A stretch of 31,073 nt of DNA from an uncultured Lachnospiraceae bacterium (GTDB taxonomy: Bacteria > Bacillota > Clostridia > Lachnospirales > Lachnospiraceae), in contig CAJTOK010000043.1 in assembly GCA_910577825.1 (NCBI GenBank), forward strand, positions 1-31,073. The letters are read 5' to 3'. Made by a program: the position numbers and the translations under genes. The notes under the pieces were generated by a model. That model was not told where the DNA came from. It did no database searches and was given only the letters and a program-made list of their open reading frames with translations. Positions 1-7,884 of the stretch are shown one piece after another. The number at the start of each line of letters is the position of its first letter. The first letter of the stretch is position 1.

Positions 1-666
1 TATGTATCTGTTTTAGTGGAAGAAGAAGAAAAAGAAAAACCACAGTTAAATGGCTTTGGGATTGGCATTGATTTAGGTATAAAAGAATTTGCAGTCCTGA
101 GTAACGGGGTGGTAAAGAAAAATATAAATAAAACAGAAAGAATTAAAAAAATAGAAAAACAATTAAAAAGGGAACAACGCTGTCTTTCGAGGAAATACGA
201 AGACTTAAAAAAGCGCAGTAAAAAGAAAGGAGAGGTTACTAGGCAAAATATCCAGAAACAAGTCTTAAAGGTACAGAAACTTCACCAGAGGATAGATAAT
301 ATCCGTACTGATTATATTAATAAAACTGTAAATGGGATAGTGAAAACCAAGCCATCTTATATTACTATTGAAGATTTAAATATATCAGGAATGATGAAGA
401 ATAAACATCTCTCAAAGGCAGTTGCTTCACAGAAGTTTTATGAATTAAGAATAAAATTAAAAAGTAAATGTGATGAAAACAGCATTGAACTAAGGATTGC
501 AGACAGGTTTTATCCATCATCTAAAATGTGTCACTGTTGCGGAAACATAAAGAAAGATTTAAAACTTTCTGACAGGGTTTATAAATGTGGATGTGGATAT
601 GAAGCGGACAGGGATTTCAATGCAAGCCTTAATTTAAGGGATGCAAAAACTTACAAAATAGCATAA
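1..666 (+). CDS. tnpB: TnpB-family RNA-guided nuclease/transposase-associated protein (5' end outside window)
   Basis: The reading frame is open from base 1, so this is the C-terminal part of a longer protein (the family is usually about 370-400 residues). The RuvC-like nuclease core is complete: a RuvC-I aspartate in GIDLGIKEFA, a RuvC-II glutamate in TIEDLN, a zinc ribbon (CHCCG, then CGCG) and a RuvC-III aspartate in DRDFNASLNL. A lysine/arginine-rich helical stretch lies between RuvC-I and RuvC-II, as in the family. TnpB proteins of IS200/IS605 and IS1341-type elements are guided by an RNA made from the element's right end and cut matching DNA. No TnpA is visible, but the upstream side is missing. 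The internal GTG at base 16 is not the true start. The catalytic residues are intact, so the gene is not obviously decayed. Confidence 0.9.
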   Translation, partial: YVSVLVEEEEKEKPQLNGFGIGIDLGIKEFAVLSNGVVKKNINKTERIKKIEKQLKREQRCLSRKYEDLKKRSKKKGEVTRQNIQKQVLKVQKLHQRIDNIRTDYINKTVNGIVKTKPSYITIEDLNISGMMKNKHLSKAVASQKFYELRIKLKSKCDENSIELRIADRFYPSSKMCHCCGNIKKDLKLSDRVYKCGCGYEADRDFNASLNLRDAKTYKIA

Positions 667-817
667 CCAGGCATTTGTAAGTATGTACCGGTGGCTGGGC
701 CGGGAATTTACGGCTGTGGAGTGTACAATGTGTCTGGTGGACACATCAGACTGTGAGTAGTTGTAATTTAACAAAAGCATACACAATAAAGCAGCAAGAA
801 AAGTCTGTGAAGACTTT
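667..817 (+). mobile_element. candidate right end and guide-RNA region of the tnpB element
   Basis: There is no convincing gene between tnpB and the thioesterase. Two perfect hairpins lie here: 728-734 pairs with 740-746 (7 bp, 5-nt gap), and 800-806 pairs with 811-817 (7 bp, GTGA loop). A third weaker one is 829-834 with 843-848. In this family the guide RNA covers the end of the tnpB gene and the right end of the element, so this is where it would be expected. The exact element boundary cannot be set from one copy. Confidence 0.4.
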
Positions 818-868
818 CAATATCTCGGTATGGATATATTTGTCCATATTTTGAGTAGCAGGATTAAG

Positions 869-1255
869 ATGTTAGAAACAGGGATTAAGGGACACCAGGA
901 GATTACAGTAACAGGGGAGCTTACAGCTAAAAACATGGGCAGCGGCATAATGGATGTATTTGCGACACCGGCAATGCTTGCGCTTATGGAGAAAACAGCG
1001 TTTACAAGTGTACTGCCACATCTTAATGAAGGATGCGGAAGTGTTGGCACAAAAGTGGAAATAGAACATACTGCCTCATCACCTGTTGGCATGAAGATAA
1101 CATGTGACAGTGAACTTGTTGCAATAGAAGGAAGGAAACTGGTGTTTAAAGTAGAGGCTTATGACAGCAAAGGATTAATAGGCAAGGGGATACATGAGCG
1201 TTTTATAGTAGAAAATGAAAAGTTCCAGGAAAAGACTAATAAAAAGCTGCAGTAA
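869..1255 (+). CDS. Hotdog-fold thioesterase, fluoroacetyl-CoA thioesterase (FlK)-like
   Basis: A 128-residue protein of the FlK-like hotdog family, predicted to hydrolyse a small acyl-CoA; the substrate is unknown. The catalytic triad described for FlK (Thr42, Glu50, His76) has counterparts here at Thr33 (VFATP), Glu41 (LMEKTA) and His67 (EIEHTA), with the same 8- and 26-residue spacing. The C-terminal strand with IHERFIV is also typical. I chose the ATG at 869 because AGGA lies 5 nt upstream and the protein then starts where relatives start. An earlier in-frame ATG at 830 lies in a hairpin and has no ribosome binding site. The gene ends 39 bp before the cyclophilin gene and is probably co-transcribed with it. 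Resistance to fluoroacetate should not be assumed: most relatives are housekeeping thioesterases of unknown substrate. Confidence 0.8.
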   Translation: MLETGIKGHQEITVTGELTAKNMGSGIMDVFATPAMLALMEKTAFTSVLPHLNEGCGSVGTKVEIEHTASSPVGMKITCDSELVAIEGRKLVFKVEAYDSKGLIGKGIHERFIVENEKFQEKTNKKLQ

Positions 1256-1294
1256 AACAAGCCTGTAAATATAAATAAAAGGAGAATATATATT

Positions 1295-1816
1295 ATGAAT
1301 AACCCGGTAGTAACATTTGAAACAACAGCTGGCGTAATAAAGGCAGAGTTATATCCTGCTATAGCGCCAAATACAGTAAACAACTTTATTTCCCTTATAA
1401 ATAAGGGATTTTATAATGGCCTTATATTCCACAGGGTAATTAAAGGTTTTATGATACAGGGAGGCGACCCTGACGGGAATGGCACAGGCGGGCCTGGATA
1501 TTCAATTAAAGGTGAGTTTTCACAGAATGGCTTTGCCAATGATTTAAAACATACAGAAGGAGTCCTTTCAATGGCACGTTCACAGATGCCTGATTCCGCT
1601 GGTTCACAGTTTTTTATAATGCACAAGACATCACCACACCTTGATGGTGCATATGCAGCATTTGGAAAGGTTACAGAGGGCATGGAAGCAGTTAATGCAA
1701 TAGCAGGGACAGCCACAGACGGCATGGATATGCCGCTTGAACCACAGGTTATGGTTAAAGTAACTGTAGATACTAAAGGTTATGATTATAAAGAGCCGGA
1801 AAGGTATGGTTATTAG
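1295..1816 (+). CDS. Cyclophilin-type peptidyl-prolyl cis-trans isomerase
   Basis: A 173-residue single-domain cyclophilin that catalyses cis-trans isomerisation of prolyl peptide bonds during protein folding. No signal peptide is seen, so it is likely cytoplasmic. The active-site segment FHRVIKGFMIQGGD gives Arg47, Phe52 and Gln55, and SQFFIM near residue 105 supplies the hydrophobic pocket. The length is normal for bacterial cyclophilins. AGGAGA lies shortly upstream of the ATG. The next gene begins 3 nt after the stop, so the two are likely translated from one message. Confidence 0.93.
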   Translation: MNNPVVTFETTAGVIKAELYPAIAPNTVNNFISLINKGFYNGLIFHRVIKGFMIQGGDPDGNGTGGPGYSIKGEFSQNGFANDLKHTEGVLSMARSQMPDSAGSQFFIMHKTSPHLDGAYAAFGKVTEGMEAVNAIAGTATDGMDMPLEPQVMVKVTVDTKGYDYKEPERYGY

Positions 1817-1819
1817 AAA

Positions 1820-3532
1820 TTGAAACCACAAGCGGAATTAGACAGGCTTTTAACAGGCATTAACAGGAAAAGCTACCCTGCATATAAAAGCCTGCGTGGA
1901 AGCTACAAGTTTCCAGGCTACTGCCTGGAAATTGCCCATGTACAGGGTGACCCGTTTGCTGCACCCTCAAAGCTGTGTATATATGTAAATAAGGGGCAGG
2001 CAGGTTTCCCGGAAGAATATTACAACACAGATTATAAAAATACAGCACTTTGTGACCATATTATAAGGCTTTTTGGCAAAGCTGTGCAGAAATACACATT
2101 CCAGGCAGAGGGTTCTGGCAAAAGCGGGCTTATAAGCATAAGCAGGTGCGGGCAGGAAGTCCTTAAAAGGACGGCAGCTGAAATAGAAGATGGCAATATT
2201 TTAGTACGTTTTGAAGCAGGGTTTCCGGCATATGGCAGGACAATTAATTCTGACGGGCTAAGGAAAATATTATTTGACTACCTCCCACAGATTGTAAAGA
2301 GTTCACTTTATTATAAAAACCTTGACAAGGCAAAAGTAAAAAGTGTTATAGAACTGTCAGAAGACCAGCATGTTTTAAGGGAAGAAATTAAAAAGAGAAA
2401 CCTGGTTGCATTTATAGCAAATGGTTCAGTGCTTCCAAGGGAAAGCGGCATTTCCCAGAAGCCTATGAAGAAAGCTGTGCCTTTTAAATCACCAGAAAGC
2501 ATGGAAACAGAGATAGAGCTTCCATATAAGGGAAAGATTAAAGGAATGGGAATCCCAGAGGGCATAACCCTTGTTGTTGGCGGGGGCTACCATGGCAAAT
2601 CCACACTTTTAAAAGCACTGGAACAGGGCATATACCAGCATATAGCAGGTGATGGCAGGGAATATACAGTAACTAATGATACAGCAGTAAAAATAAGGGC
2701 AGAAGACGGGCGCGCAGTATCACATGTAGATATTTCACCATTTATTAACAACCTTCCAAATGAAAAAGATACAGTGGATTTTTCAACAGAGGATGCAAGC
2801 GGCTCTACTTCACAGGCTGCAAATGTTGCCGAGGCAGTACAGGCAGGGGCTGGAGTTCTTTTAATAGACGAAGATACCTGTGCAACAAACTTTATGGTAC
2901 GTGATGCACTTATGCAGGAAGTGGTTTCTGGTGAACATGAGCCAATTACGCCATTTACAATGCAGGCAAGAAAAATGTATGAAGAACATGGAGTATCAGT
3001 AATACTTGTAGCAGGAAGCTCAGGTTCTTATTTTTATATTGCAGATAAAATACTCCAGATGGATAACTATAATACATTTGATATAACAGGCAAAGTAAAG
3101 GAAGTATTAAAAGATAAAGAAAACCAGTACCAGGAGCAGGCAGAAGCGCCAGTGCCGGCCAGTGTGCTTTTTAGCGGCAGCAGGCGCATAATTAAAGTAA
3201 AAAAAGCTGACAGGAAAAAAGGGCAGATTAAAATTAAACAGTCTGGCAGGGATGGTTTTTCCATTGGAAAAGAAAATGTTGATTTAAAATATGTAGAACA
3301 AATTATGGATTACGAACAGGTTACAACACTTTCTTACTGTTTAAAAGAACTTATAGAGCAGATGGAAGTAAAAGGGACTGGTGCAGAAGAAGCCGTGGAA
3401 AGTCTGTGGAAAAGAATCCAGAAAAAAGGGCTGGCGTCATTATGCCAGGGTTCTTACCTTCCTGTTTCAATGGCACAGGCAAGGAAGCAGGATATATTTG
3501 CATGCCTTAACAGGTACAGGGGCATTATATAG
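1820..3532 (+). CDS. Predicted ATPase of the ABC class (COG3044 family)
   Basis: A 570-residue protein that I recognise as a COG3044-type 'ABC-class ATPase'. The Walker A motif GGGYHGKST is at about residues 254-262, and the Walker B motif VLLIDED is at about 345-351. The N-terminal 200 residues carry the family-typical YPAYKSLRGSYKFPGY segment. No membrane segments are seen and no ABC permease is adjacent, so it is not a classical transporter ATPase. The molecular role of the family is unknown. The start is a TTG 3 nt after the cyclophilin stop; it gives the N-terminus expected for the family, but the ribosome binding site is weak (GGAAAGG about 15 nt upstream), which suggests translational coupling. 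No clear terminator follows. Confidence 0.85.
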   Translation: MKPQAELDRLLTGINRKSYPAYKSLRGSYKFPGYCLEIAHVQGDPFAAPSKLCIYVNKGQAGFPEEYYNTDYKNTALCDHIIRLFGKAVQKYTFQAEGSGKSGLISISRCGQEVLKRTAAEIEDGNILVRFEAGFPAYGRTINSDGLRKILFDYLPQIVKSSLYYKNLDKAKVKSVIELSEDQHVLREEIKKRNLVAFIANGSVLPRESGISQKPMKKAVPFKSPESMETEIELPYKGKIKGMGIPEGITLVVGGGYHGKSTLLKALEQGIYQHIAGDGREYTVTNDTAVKIRAEDGRAVSHVDISPFINNLPNEKDTVDFSTEDASGSTSQAANVAEAVQAGAGVLLIDEDTCATNFMVRDALMQEVVSGEHEPITPFTMQARKMYEEHGVSVILVAGSSGSYFYIADKILQMDNYNTFDITGKVKEVLKDKENQYQEQAEAPVPASVLFSGSRRIIKVKKADRKKGQIKIKQSGRDGFSIGKENVDLKYVEQIMDYEQVTTLSYCLKELIEQMEVKGTGAEEAVESLWKRIQKKGLASLCQGSYLPVSMAQARKQDIFACLNRYRGII

Positions 3533-3584
3533 AAGATATTGCCTGGTTTTTGGAACTGTTATCCTGTTTCTGGCAAAAAAATAG

Positions 3585-3612
3585 TTGACTAATATCTATA
3601 ATATGATATAAT
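3585..3612 (+). promoter_or_regulatory. Predicted sigma-A promoter of rpsU
   Basis: A -35 TTGACT at 3585-3590 and a consensus -10 TATAAT at 3607-3612 are separated by 16 nt. Transcription would start near 3619, leaving an untranslated leader of about 120 nt before rpsU. Confidence 0.7.
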
Positions 3613-3619
3613 ATTCCTT

Positions 3620-3737
3620 GTGCAAGCAGAACGGAGGGGTTGTTTTACTAGCTATGCGGTTCTGCGTAAAATATTACCCTGTACAGTTGTGTATTGGAAG
3701 CATAATTTACAACTGGAGGGAGGTTAGGTGTGAGACT
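3620..3737 (+). promoter_or_regulatory. Structured 5' leader of rpsU (candidate autoregulatory leader)
   Basis: Two perfect inverted repeats lie between the promoter and the start codon. GCAGAAC at 3626-3632 pairs with GTTCTGC at 3659-3665. CAGTTGT at 3684-3690 pairs with ACAACTG at 3709-3715. The second stem ends on the first base of the purine tract GGAGGGAGG (3715-3723), so its folding could limit ribosome access. A nearer ribosome binding site, AGGTG at 3726-3730, lies 7 nt before the ATG. Ribosomal-protein leaders often bind their own product, but no specific known motif is recognised here. Confidence 0.5.
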
Positions 3738-3911
3738 ATGTCAAATGTAATCGTAAAAGAGAATGAGACATTGGATAACGCTTTACGTCGTTTTAAAAGA
3801 AATTGTGCTAAAGCAGGTATCCAGCAGGAAATCCGTAAAAGAGAGCATTACGAGAAGCCAAGTGTACGTCGCAAGAAGAAGTCCGAGGCAGCACGTAAGC
3901 GCAAATATTAA
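3738..3911 (+). CDS. rpsU: 30S ribosomal protein S21
   Basis: A 57-residue basic protein with the S21 signature: an N-terminal SNVIVKENE strand, the helix LDNALRRFKRNCAKAG, and a lysine/arginine-rich C-terminus ending RKKKSEAARKRKY. S21 sits on the 30S platform near the anti-Shine-Dalgarno end of 16S rRNA. I placed the start at the ATG at 3738, which gives the standard length; an earlier in-frame start would add unrelated residues encoded by the leader hairpins. The gene has its own promoter and terminator and is therefore a monocistronic unit. Confidence 0.97.
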   Translation: MSNVIVKENETLDNALRRFKRNCAKAGIQQEIRKREHYEKPSVRRKKKSEAARKRKY

Positions 3912-3935
3912 TCAAAAGGTGTTTTCCATAGTTAT

Positions 3936-3969
3936 GGCCACTTCAGGGGAAGTGGTCTTTTGTTTTGTT
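3936..3969 (+). terminator. Intrinsic terminator after rpsU
   Basis: A 9-bp GC-containing stem (3936-3944 with 3949-3957, one G-T wobble) with a 4-nt loop is followed by a T-rich tract. Confidence 0.9.
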
Positions 3970-4072
3970 CTAATATTGCCATATCTGTCATATAGATAGA
4001 TAAACCGGATAAAGATGTGCATTGGAGGCAAACAGGTGCAGGATAAAAGACGTCCGGGGATTGGAGGGGCAT

Positions 4073-5551
4073 ATGAACGGATTTCAGGTATATAAGGATA
4101 TTGCAGAACGTACAAATGGTGAATTTTATCTAGGTGTATGTGGTCCTGTGAGAACCGGCAAATCTACATTTATTAAGAGGTTTATGGAACTGCTTGTATT
4201 GCCGGGCATTAAAGATGAACATGATAAGGAAAGGGCAGTTGATGAACTGCCACAGTCTGCTGCCGGCAAAACAATTATGACTACAGAACCAAAGTTTATA
4301 CCAAAGGAGGCTGTATCGGTAAACCTGTATGGTGACAACCAGGTAAAGGTACGGCTTATAGACTGTGTAGGGTATATTGTAAAAGGTGCAGGGGGGCTTG
4401 AAGAGGGTGATGGCGAAAGGATGGTTATGACGCCGTGGTCTGATAAGCCTATGCCGTTTACGCAGGCAGCAGAGCTTGGCACACGCAAGGTTATACATGA
4501 CCATTCAACTATAGGAATAGTAGTTACTACAGACGGGAGTTTCGGGGATATTGCAAGGGATGCGTACAATGAGCCAGAGGAAAGGACTATACAGGAACTT
4601 AAAGCTATAGGCAAACCGTTTATTGTAATAGTTAATTCATCAAAGCCATTTGGCGGGGAGGCACAGGAAACTGTTAAAAACATTAACAGCAAGTACCAGG
4701 TGCAGGCAACAGCGCTTAACTGCAACCAGCTGCGAATGGAGGATATACAGAAAATTATGGAAAAACTTCTTTCCTCATTCCCTGTAAGCCAGATAGAATT
4801 TCATATGCCAAAATGGGTTGAAATGCTTAAACCTTCCCACTGGCTAAAAAAAGAACTTATAGATAATGTACGTGGAATACTGGCAAAAATTTCAGTTATA
4901 AATGATATAACATCTGAAAATTTTACTTCTGAAAGTGAATACATAAAAGAATTTAGGATTGAACATATTGGAATGGAAAATGGCAGGATAAAAATATCAG
5001 TTGTATTCGATGACAGCAGGTATTACCAGGTTTTAAGCGAACTTGTAGGTGTACCTGTGGAAGGGGAGTACCAGCTTATACACCTGCTTAAAGAATACGC
5101 AGCAAAGAAAAATGAGATAGGCAAAATAAGTGCTGCCTGGAATGAAGTACACAGAAAGGGTTACGGGGTCATAACGCCTTCTGTTGATGAAATTACAATA
5201 AACCAGCCTGAACTTATACGCCACGGCAGTAAATATGGTGTCAAGCTTAAAGCAACAAGCCCTTCAGTCCACCTTATACAGGCAAATATTGAAACGGAAA
5301 TTGCACCTATAGTAGGTACACAGCAGCAGGCAGAAGACCTTATACAATATATTTCAGGGCAAAATTCTGATGACGGTGACGGGGGCATATGGGATACAAA
5401 TATATTTGGCAAAACTGTACGCCAGCTTGTTGAGGAGGGGATGGAAAGCAAAGTCGGCAAACTTACTGATGAAAGCCAGCTTAAATTACAGGAAACTATA
5501 CAAAAAGTTATTAATGACAGCAATGGCGGGCTTGTCTGCATAATAATCTGA
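4073..5551 (+). CDS. spoIVA: Stage IV sporulation protein A, spore-coat scaffold ATPase
   Basis: SpoIVA is the ATPase that polymerises on the outer forespore membrane and anchors the spore coat. The protein is 492 residues, the same length as Bacillus subtilis SpoIVA. Its Walker A motif GPVRTGKST puts the key lysine at residue 30, as in B. subtilis. The N-terminus YKDIAERTNGEFYLGV and the hydrophobic C-terminal end, ending GGLVCIII, are characteristic. I chose the ATG at 4073 (GGAGGGG just upstream) over an in-frame ATG at 4022. A mother-cell sigma-E promoter is expected; a TAATATT heptamer at 3971 and CATATAGA at 3989 resemble one, but the 11-nt spacing is too short to be convincing. The gene places the organism among endospore formers. 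Confidence 0.97.
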   Translation: MNGFQVYKDIAERTNGEFYLGVCGPVRTGKSTFIKRFMELLVLPGIKDEHDKERAVDELPQSAAGKTIMTTEPKFIPKEAVSVNLYGDNQVKVRLIDCVGYIVKGAGGLEEGDGERMVMTPWSDKPMPFTQAAELGTRKVIHDHSTIGIVVTTDGSFGDIARDAYNEPEERTIQELKAIGKPFIVIVNSSKPFGGEAQETVKNINSKYQVQATALNCNQLRMEDIQKIMEKLLSSFPVSQIEFHMPKWVEMLKPSHWLKKELIDNVRGILAKISVINDITSENFTSESEYIKEFRIEHIGMENGRIKISVVFDDSRYYQVLSELVGVPVEGEYQLIHLLKEYAAKKNEIGKISAAWNEVHRKGYGVITPSVDEITINQPELIRHGSKYGVKLKATSPSVHLIQANIETEIAPIVGTQQQAEDLIQYISGQNSDDGDGGIWDTNIFGKTVRQLVEEGMESKVGKLTDESQLKLQETIQKVINDSNGGLVCIII

Positions 5552-5587
5552 TTAAGGACAATTCTGTAAAAATATCTTCCAGGCAGT

Positions 5588-5635
5588 AAAAAACACCATT
5601 TAAAGCTTTCTTAAAAGCCCTGGATGGTGTTTTTT
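5588..5635. terminator. Bidirectional intrinsic terminator between spoIVA and glmS
   Basis: A 12-bp inverted repeat (5588-5599 with 5624-5635) has an A-run on the left and a T-run on the right. It can therefore end both the rightward spoIVA transcript and the leftward glmS transcript. Confidence 0.9.
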
Positions 5636-5674
5636 GTGTTTATTGGCACACTGCAGCCTGTGTGGTTATCTGGC

Positions 5675-7495
5675 TTATTCTACTGTAACTGACTTGGCAA
5701 GGTTTCTTGGCTGGTCTACATTAAGCCCCTTTGCAACAGCTGTATAGTATGCAATATACTGTAATACTATTGCTGCCCCGAATGGCGCAAATAAATCATT
5801 TACTGGCGGGAGCGTGATAAGGTGGTCACAAAGTGATGCGTCAACCCCTGTATCAGCGCCTGTAATCATTATAACCTTTGCACCACGGGAACGTACCTCA
5901 CGTATATTGGAAATCATTTTAGTGAAAACATTGTCCTGGGTAGCAAGTGCAATTACTGGCACATTATCTGTAATAAGCGAGATAGTGCCATGTTTAAGTT
6001 CACCTGCTGCATATGCCTCTGAATGTATATAACTTACTTCTTTTAATTTAATTGAACCTTCACATGAAAGTGCATAGTCAAGACCGCGCCCGATAAAGAA
6101 AAGGTTTTTAGTCTTTTTAAGTTTATTGCTTATTTTTTCTATAGCCCTGTCACATGAAAGCATATTTTCCACAAAGCCAGGCATCTCCAGAAGTGTGCTT
6201 GTTAAATTTCTTATTTCTGCTTCTGGTACAGTGTCTTTTAAAAGTGCAAACCTGAATGCAAAAAGATAGATTGTGGCAAGCTGTACAGTATAAGCTTTAG
6301 TGCTTGCAACCGCTATTTCAGGGCCTGCATGTGTATAAAGCACATAATCACTTTCACGTGCAATGGAAGAACCTTTGACATTTACTATTGATAAAGTCCT
6401 TGCACCGCGTTCTTTGGCAAGCCTTAATGCAGCAAGCGTATCTGCAGTTTCGCCTGACTGTGATATAGTTATAACAAGTGTATTGCCATCAATTACAGGG
6501 TTCTGGTAACGGAACTCCGAAGCAATATCTACAGTAACAGGAACTCTTGAAAGCTTTTCAATCATGTTTTTGCCAATAAGCCCTGCGTGCATTGCAGTAC
6601 CACAGGCTGTTATTACTATCCTGTCTGCACCAGTAAAAAGGCTGTCTGGTATATTGTCTGATGAAAAATCAGGCAGCCCGTCTTTTACCCTTGGTGATAT
6701 TGTGTTATGCAGTGATTCAGGCTGCTCATGTATCTCTTTAAGCATAAAATATTCATAGCCGCCTTTTCTTGCAGCTGCCATATCCCAGTTTACATGAAGC
6801 ATATCCGGTTCAATTTCATTCTGGTCAAGGTCTGTAATATTAATGCTTTTAGCTGTAAGATGGGCGATATGGTGTTCAGGCAGTACAAAATAATCCCTGG
6901 AATATTTTATAAGTGCAACCATATCTGAGGCAATAATAGAACCTTCTTTCGTAGCAGTAGCAACAAGCGGGCTGCCATTCCTTATTGCATATATGCTGCC
7001 CGGGTGGTCATCAAACATTATACAGAAAGCATATGCACCATGCAGTTTTTTAACTGCCTTTTTAATAGCCCTGACAGGATTTGACTTGTAGCACGAATCA
7101 ATTACCATGGCAGCAATTTCAGAGTCAGTCTGTGATACAGGCTCTTTGCCGTCAAGGGCAAGTTCCTCCTGCAGTTCTTTGTAATTTTCAATAATCCCGT
7201 TGTGGATAAGGGTTACTTTGCCAAAACGGTGCGGGTGGCAGTTAGTTTCCGAAACACCGCCATGTGTCGCCCAGCGTGTATGGCCTATGCCACATCTTGC
7301 CACATCATTCCCGGATAATGCAGCCTTTTCTGCAAGGCCTGAAACCTTGCCAACTGCTTTAATTGTCTTAATCCCTTTTTCAGTAAAGTAAGAAATGCCT
7401 GCACTGTCATAACCACGGTATTCAAGTGCCTTAAGCCCCTGCAAAAGTACATCCTTTGCATTGGCATTGCCTGTAAATCCAATAATTCCACACAT
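5675..7495 (-). CDS. glmS: Glutamine-fructose-6-phosphate aminotransferase (isomerizing)
   Basis: This enzyme makes glucosamine-6-phosphate from fructose-6-phosphate and glutamine, the first step toward UDP-GlcNAc for peptidoglycan. It is 606 residues, normal for the family. The N-terminal class II glutamine amidotransferase domain begins MCGIIGFTGN, with Cys2 becoming the catalytic nucleophile after Met removal. Two SIS sugar-isomerase domains follow, with motifs such as TISQSGETADT and SIKLKEVSYIHSEAY, and the C-terminus ends QPRNLAKSVTVE as expected. GAGGGGAA lies just upstream of the ATG. A glmS ribozyme sits in the leader and predicts shut-off by the product. Confidence 0.98.
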   Translation of the reverse strand: MCGIIGFTGNANAKDVLLQGLKALEYRGYDSAGISYFTEKGIKTIKAVGKVSGLAEKAALSGNDVARCGIGHTRWATHGGVSETNCHPHRFGKVTLIHNGIIENYKELQEELALDGKEPVSQTDSEIAAMVIDSCYKSNPVRAIKKAVKKLHGAYAFCIMFDDHPGSIYAIRNGSPLVATATKEGSIIASDMVALIKYSRDYFVLPEHHIAHLTAKSINITDLDQNEIEPDMLHVNWDMAAARKGGYEYFMLKEIHEQPESLHNTISPRVKDGLPDFSSDNIPDSLFTGADRIVITACGTAMHAGLIGKNMIEKLSRVPVTVDIASEFRYQNPVIDGNTLVITISQSGETADTLAALRLAKERGARTLSIVNVKGSSIARESDYVLYTHAGPEIAVASTKAYTVQLATIYLFAFRFALLKDTVPEAEIRNLTSTLLEMPGFVENMLSCDRAIEKISNKLKKTKNLFFIGRGLDYALSCEGSIKLKEVSYIHSEAYAAGELKHGTISLITDNVPVIALATQDNVFTKMISNIREVRSRGAKVIMITGADTGVDASLCDHLITLPPVNDLFAPFGAAIVLQYIAYYTAVAKGLNVDQPRNLAKSVTVE

Positions 7496-7556
7496 AATTT
7501 CCCCTCATTTCTGCGGTTTACGCCTATATTTTATTATATTAAAAAATACCTTTGCT

Positions 7557-7717
7557 GGTACAGTATTTGTTCCCTGGTTGCCCAGGTGTCTGTCTGTACC
7601 TGACGTATACAAAGAATACGAAAAGGTATCCGCCGGAAATCCGATAACCTTTTACCTCGTCACCCTTAAAAACTGCTTCCAGGTAATATCTTATATGCAG
7701 GGGAAGGGCCTGGCGCT
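7557..7717 (-). ncRNA. glmS ribozyme (self-cleaving, GlcN6P-responsive riboswitch)
   Basis: Read on the minus strand, the glmS leader carries the ribozyme core in the right order: AGCGCC with the cleavage site between the complements of 7717 and 7716, then TGACGAGGT, GGTTATCGG, and CCGGCGGATACC. A closing stem GGTACAG/CTGTACC (7594-7600 with 7557-7563) encloses a CCTGG/CCAGG hairpin. Glucosamine-6-phosphate acts as a cofactor for cleavage in known examples, leading to decay of the glmS message. The position, directly upstream of glmS with about 60 nt to the start codon, fits. Two small hairpins (7751-7769 and 7727-7740) precede the cleavage site. Confidence 0.95.
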
Positions 7718-7782
7718 AATGTTTTAGGACATTTCTGTCCAGAAATAAACGGCAGCCCTGGATGCTGCCATTTCCTTGAAAG

Positions 7783-7788
7783 ATTTTA
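7783..7788 (-). promoter_or_regulatory. Candidate extended -10 promoter element of glmS
   Basis: The minus strand shows TAAAAT preceded by TG one base away (TGTTAAAAT), an extended -10 element, just after the argG terminator and about 65 nt before the ribozyme cleavage site. No good -35 box is visible. The rest of the 389-bp gap 7496-7884 is the ribozyme and the argG terminator. Confidence 0.4.
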
Positions 7789-7805
7789 ACATGGCTTGTT
7801 TAATC

Positions 7806-7855
7806 CAAAAATTATTCCATAACAGATGGTTATTTGCCGTGCCTGCTATGGAATA
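7806..7855 (-). terminator. Intrinsic terminator after argG
   Basis: On the minus strand a 13-bp stem with one G-T wobble (7843-7855 with 7813-7825) is followed by ATTTTT. It separates the argG transcript from glmS. Confidence 0.85.
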
Positions 7856-7884
7856 TATTTATTTTGGAATTTTTATAATTATTT

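Noticed and set aside
667..760. C-terminal extension of TnpB by frameshift (an open stretch from ATG 683)
   Set aside because: The nuclease core is already complete before the stop, and the region fits the element's non-coding right end better.
3971..3996. Sigma-E-like promoter upstream of spoIVA
   Set aside because: The TAATATT and CATATAGA elements fit loosely, but the 11-nt spacing is shorter than the usual 13-15 nt.
4126..4725. Long minus-strand reading frame opposite spoIVA
   Set aside because: It is the antisense shadow of spoIVA, low complexity and Ser/Pro-rich, with no family similarity.
7461..7727. Plus-strand reading frame of 88 codons between glmS and argG
   Set aside because: It is the antisense of the glmS ribozyme and the start of glmS.
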